The translations under genes were made by a program, and so were the position numbers. A model generated the notes under the pieces. It ran no database searches. It saw nothing but the letters and a program-made list of their open reading frames with translations, and was not told where the DNA came from. Below, one piece after another: positions 59,405 to 64,000 of a stretch of DNA of 64,000 nt. The DNA comes from Neckera pumila (Eukaryota > Streptophyta > Bryopsida > Hypnales > Neckeraceae), in the NCBI GenBank assembly GCA_963969595.1, contig OZ018413.1, forward strand, positions 16,729,711 to 16,793,710. The letters are read 5' to 3'. Numbering within the stretch: position 1 is the first letter of the stretch; every line of letters begins with the position of its first letter.

Positions 59405-59625
59405 CAGGATACAATGACAAGAAAATATTTGATCACAAAAAATTTGAGATGCCATGACAAAAATCGGATCACAAGCGAGAGAAATACAATGACAAGGAAT
59501 CTCATCAAATGCTAGATAATAACTTACAGTGACAAAACATCTGGTCCAAAGTTAGATACAACGACAAAAAATCTGATCAGAAGCTAGATACCATGACAAG
59601 AAATCTGATCAAAAGCTACCCAACA
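59405..59625. repeat. Degenerate minisatellite (about 38-bp unit)
   Basis: Five to six units on the pattern gatacaatgacaagaaatct then gatcaaaagcta with substitutions and small indels. Confidence 0.8.
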
Positions 59626-61018
59626 CGTTCTGCAATCTGCACACAGCCGCAGTCTCTCGACTGCGGCCTTCGTACTGACAAGTTCCTCACGAGTGATGGT
59701 CAGAACCACGTAGTTTCATTTTCAGATGTAGTAACAAATTGATTGATTTCCTTCTAACTTGGTCCATGCAACAAGGTTCAGTACATTCGAGTCGTCCTTC
59801 AATTCATAGAAAAAAAATCTAAACATTTCCTCTCTGAGAGCCAGTCAGCCTCTCCTTTTACTGACCTCTGCTTTTACTGACATAAGGTCAGCAACTAGAA
59901 CGGACTATATAACCTTCAACAGCCGGAAGGCTTGAGAACGTTATCAAACACAATGTCAAGACCGTTCATATGTATACTCGTTAGGGGATCTAAGGGCTTA
60001 AAATGAAGAAAAGAAAGATAACAGGCTATAAGCTTTCTTCTGACTAGCTAATGCGACTGGTACAGTAGTCTTGAAACTAGATTTGGCATTAGAGTTGGTA
60101 CTATTTTAGATTTGCGATCAAACCACTGAAAAAGAAAGGCTTGCCGACACGAATTCACCACACTATTCATTACATTCACCGATAGTCTTCAATGCACAAG
60201 GTAAGCAACCCCACTTTGAATGACTATAAGGATAACTATAGTAAGTTTTCCTTTGAAGCATACTGCGGGAGCATCGCAAACCACAGGCAAGAGTTTTGAC
60301 AGTATCACCTTCAGTATCACCTTCATGATCTTCAACGTAAAAGCTCAATTACTATTCTGAAATGCGCATGCCTTTTCTGAGTATGTGGGGCTAATCCAGC
60401 AGCGACATGCTGGCAGGAATGAGGAATAGTCAGATGCTCCGGCCCTTCGTGCTCTGCTTTTTTTGTACACCAACTGCAAAAGAATCCTGCTTCTGGTTTA
60501 CAGATTCACAGCTGGAGGATTGATTCCGCTTCTGTTTGCCCACGTCTTCAGCTGGAAGTCTAAATGTCTTCGGAGGGGATTAACTTTAGATGATACAAAC
60601 ATCCAATCATACAGAATTATCTCGATAAAGAACTACTTCGACTTCTTTGATTCTTTGAATGGTCGTCGATGTATTTTTTGCATTCACTATTTTTCCCTCT
60701 CAGAAATTTCAGGACATCATTTGCAATCTGTCAGAGAAAGCACAAAGCGTCAGCATAACAATCTTTAGACTGGATTCTTAACACATTGAATCAGAATCAT
60801 TCTTATGATGATAAGACCTCATATGTGTCGAAAAAATAACACAAGATTTTAACAGTGAATGAAAAACAACGAAGCCTTGGACAATTCGTCTTTCGATCCC
60901 ATTCCAACATTGCCGAGGATGCACCCTCTCCATTGCTAAAGATGTTGTGAGACTGTAAATTTAGAGCACCAGCTATTCATGGGAATAGAAAACTGACGTG
61001 TTAAGAACATTGAAGGAT
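59626..61018. other. Region 3' of the ARM-repeat gene
   Basis: Moderate GC. A possible last coding exon of the gene begins after a TTTACAG acceptor near 60955 and stays open in the required phase for about 50 codons (starting SHNIFSNGEGASSAM). Otherwise no gene. It is more likely 3' untranslated sequence. Confidence 0.4.
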
Positions 61019-64000
61019 CTAAGATACAAAATTAGCGTTAGCAAGGAGTGAGTACAAAGGCGTAGGACTTACATCCTCACAGTGCTTCTGAGTACGCAAA
61101 AAGATGAGAGCGTCCACAGTACCGGCGAGATAAATAGCAGCACATACTTGCCTTGTTGGCCCATTCGTGGCCAACAGCTTTATCAAAACTGCAGCTTGCC
61201 ATTTGATCCTGCTCGTCTCACCATCGTACATTATAGTATTTAATGCTTGTAATATGTCGCAGTTAAAGATTGCAGTGCAGGCAGCTCCACCGGTTCTTGG
61301 ATCTTGAGCGACGGATGCCTGCTCCCCGTTTATAGGGACAAACAAACCCTTTAAAAGGTGTTAGTACATCCAAAAAGAAAACCAGCTTGTTGAATAAGAA
61401 TATTGTGATTTCCCAGTATTGCCACAAGGAGGCCAAGAAGAGAATGTGTACAATGTGAAGAGTATGTCGCTAATATCGACCGGTATGAAATTAATCACTG
61501 CAAGGAACAGGCAGTTGCAGTACAAGAGTCTGTGTCCTTGTAGTGCAGCTACAAAGCTTATAAGTGACTATAGCGTCTTTCACCCCGTAGCTACACTGTA
61601 AATGTAGCATATTTCTTGTTTAACAGGGCTTAGTTTATGAGTAGCAACAAACAATATACAAAGAACCTACTCAACTTTCTCACTCTACGTAGATGTAGCT
61701 TGTATTGATCCAATGCCCGCCTCCATAACATTCTTGAGGAATTGCCTCCTCAACACCCTTGAAAACGGAAATCTAGATTGTTTTCATGCACAATCTTGAG
61801 CTCATCGCAGGTGGGAGGTACCAAAAGCTACAGGAAGAAGATAGGCGTTGGCCACTCACTATGTGCCAACTAACCTCTCCACAATGAATATCATACTATT
61901 GAATCTATTTTTTGGTGACCATCAACACAGTGAAGAAGGATAAGTTTTCACAACTGCCAACACATGCTACGACCCTTTCAGTCCAGAGACAACAAATTCA
62001 GAGGCCAAAAAACTGAGAAGCAATGGAAGGAAGGCTCTAGATACTCACACGAGCATTCAGTGGTGAGGATAAACTAACCAGTATTATGGGTATTATGGTA
62101 GTAAGATTCCTGGCATCAGACGACCCGGCATCGAGCTTTAAAATAGAGACTAGAGATCTGATTCCTCCATTGAGAAACGCTTTTCTACCGTCGGGATCAT
62201 CCATAAATTTTACGAGTGCCTTTACAGCAAGCTCAGTTTCTGTTGACAACGAACTGCCGGGCTCAGAAAGAACCTTCAGCAGCAGATTTACAGCACCAGC
62301 ATCAGATAGATGACTACAAGCGGCTGGCCCTGAACACGAAAACATTAAGCTTTCATCAGCAAAGTTTCTTTGCAAGTCTTCAAATCCATTCACGACACTG
62401 CGATTTTCTCATAATGACAATACAGCAACTGTAGTCTACATCCTGTGCGAAGGACACAGGTAAGAACTACGACTAATAAGGTACTTTTTCGTACTCTTGA
62501 AGTGTTTGACAATTAGCACAAGTTGAAAAGCATACAACAAAAAAATGGATTCGCCGTATGAAGCACCAATATTTTGTTGCTTCTGATCGATTGCATTCAA
62601 CAAACTGAACCATTAGAAGAATATCCAAAGACTCTTGCTACCTACTGTTATTTTGCATAATAAAAGATGTATGAAATCTCAAAAAAACACCTTGTTAGCA
62701 AGGACTCTGGAATCTTGACATTCATTGTGGAGAGCATAGTTGGCACATCTGACACATGGATGGTCAACTACTTCGGAATTGAATGAAACTCGGAACCCGA
62801 TCCGCAGAGTGTCCTTCTAAAGTAAGACTAGTTTAAAGCGGCAAAAAAGTGAGGAGGAACGGACCAGCAAGACTCAAGTTTCTGATAAGAATAAGCACAT
62901 TCTTCATACTCTCCGTGTTCTTCCTGAATTCGTCATTATTAGGAAGTTCACATAGCAAATTACCAATCCTGTAGTCCAAAAACACATTCAGGATCTTATG
63001 ATAACTGGAATCTCGTGTCGTAACTCCATCTGGAAAGACACTACTCATCTCCGCCAAAATTTGCAGCACCAGATCCCGCACCTGTTGCAACAAATGCGCA
63101 TCAGTGACTAATGCCATGATAGTCACCAAACAAAATGTATGAAATGAATAATACACGATTGTCTCAACAAACCTCCAGTGACAAATAAGAGTTAGAATAA
63201 ACACAAAAGATCCTGTGACTAACGCTGCAGAATAGACAAAAACTGACGATTAATAGAACCTCTCTTGGTTGGAACATGTAATATAGGTGAGATAAGTCAC
63301 TTTTTGGCAAAAAAACAGCATATATTCGAGAGAAATTATGGCAAACCAAGAACGAGACGAAAGAATAAACTGACTTGTGAACGTTTTGATTGTGGACAGT
63401 TTTGAATCCTCCCGTCTTGGTCAAGACCAACTCATCAAAAGAATTGAAAGATAATTATTTGCCAACTAAGCAGTCCCTATAAGGATATTCTGAAGGAATG
63501 TTTATTATGAAGAGAAAATTCCCTTACCTGAGTGTCAGTTTCCTTATCCTTCAGAAATCGCATGAGAGGTATTTGACCCCGCTCTTCATGAATAGTTTGC
63601 CGCCCCTTCTTTACAGTAGCAAAAGCTGCAAGAGCCTTCAGAAACTCCTGGTGCTGTGACCTGTCCTTATCATCAAGATATTTGATCAAATGGTTACAGG
63701 CATCTGTCATTTCAGGCACCTGTCGCCTTAAATCCTCATTGGAATTGAGCCGCGGGTACATTTTTGCAATAACTGCTGCAGCAGCTCCCTTCCCATTAAA
63801 TGTAGGACATCGCTCTAGAAGGATCAACAGCGCTCCAACGCTACCAGAGCAAGCAACGATCAGATCCAGTCCATCAGGAGTACAGCAAACGCTAGCCAAA
63901 CCAAGGGCCATATCAGTACTGGCATTCTCCCGGTCAATGCTTCCCATTGCTATTTCCACAAACCCAGCTTGTAGCACATCGCTTCGAGTCCGAGCATGGC
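61019..64000 (-). CDS. Armadillo-repeat protein, 3' part, runs off the right edge
   Basis: Exons on the minus strand: >64000..63528, 63081..62865, 62329..62049, 61348..61019 (or ending at 61073 if a further exon exists). Phases agree at every junction. The first exon is still open at the window edge, so the N-terminus lies outside. The protein is built of helical ARM units, for example GAVNLLLKVLSEPGSS..ETELAVKALVKFMDD and SMKNVLILIRNLSLA joined to GPAACSHLSDAG across a splice. ARM proteins are protein-binding scaffolds; plant members include U-box E3 ligases and ARABIDILLO-type regulators, but no such extra domain is visible in this portion. The 63081 exon's donor is GTCCGT, weak but supported by phase and repeat continuity. 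At 61073 a strong GTAAGT donor competes with a stop 54 nt further on. Confidence 0.86.

Noticed and set aside
1..64000. CRISPR arrays, operons, Shine-Dalgarno sites, prophages
   Set aside because: The sequence is eukaryotic nuclear DNA with introns. The tandem repeats found lack CRISPR repeat/spacer regularity.
1..64000. tRNA and rRNA genes
   Set aside because: I looked for A-box/B-box pairs and cloverleaf-like stems and for conserved rRNA words and found none convincing, though a weak tRNA could be missed by eye.

Overview
The window is nuclear DNA from a land plant. Genes are split by GT-AG introns, two compact gene-rich islands sit in AT-rich repeat-laden DNA, and the recognisable products are plant families: a TIR-NBS-LRR receptor, a DHHC S-acyltransferase with a plant-type tail, an ARM-repeat protein, an F-box protein and a receptor-kinase relic. 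A TIR-NBS-LRR gene argues against a grass. The few-exon NBS gene, the style of the F-box segment and the very AT-rich spacers lead me to guess a bryophyte, probably a moss. That is family-level inference, not proof.

Layout. 1-5812: AT-rich spacer with a terminal-inverted-repeat (TIR) element (471-1155), a GC-richer non-coding block (1500-2750) and an AT-rich MITE (3789-4112). 5813-10415: a degenerate minus-strand LTR retrotransposon with gag and protease remnants but no recognisable reverse transcriptase. 10416-20100: GC-richer island holding a complete minus-strand TIR-NBS-LRR gene in five coding exons (12738-16561, 955 aa). 21135-22115: receptor-like kinase pseudogene. 22116-42800: AT-rich, repeat-dominated DNA. 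It contains a direct segmental duplication (28550-31172 and 37547-41856) whose second copy carries an F-box gene with an in-frame TGA and whose first copy keeps only the gene's 3' end. Several TIR elements lie here, two of them dated relatively by empty sites in the other duplicate, plus a 695-bp foldback. 42800-52000: second GC-richer island, with an eleven-exon minus-strand DHHC S-acyltransferase gene (45021-50804, 752 aa) and minisatellites. 52075-52602: a near-perfect 255-bp-arm palindrome. 53160-57000: tandem repeats and MITE copies. 57291-57641: a coiled-coil reading frame of unknown nature. 59200-64000: a minus-strand ARM-repeat gene that runs off the right edge.

The genes do not form a pathway: one is an immune receptor, one a membrane lipidation enzyme, one an ARM scaffold. 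The strongest candidates for something new are the 52.1-52.6 kb hairpin locus, the paired duplications with reciprocal element insertions, the TTAACCCTTAAA-ended MITE family that appears to have contributed to a 101-bp tandem array, and the F-box gene with a single premature TGA. All gene models were built by hand from splice signals, reading-phase agreement and family motifs; no transcript evidence was available.
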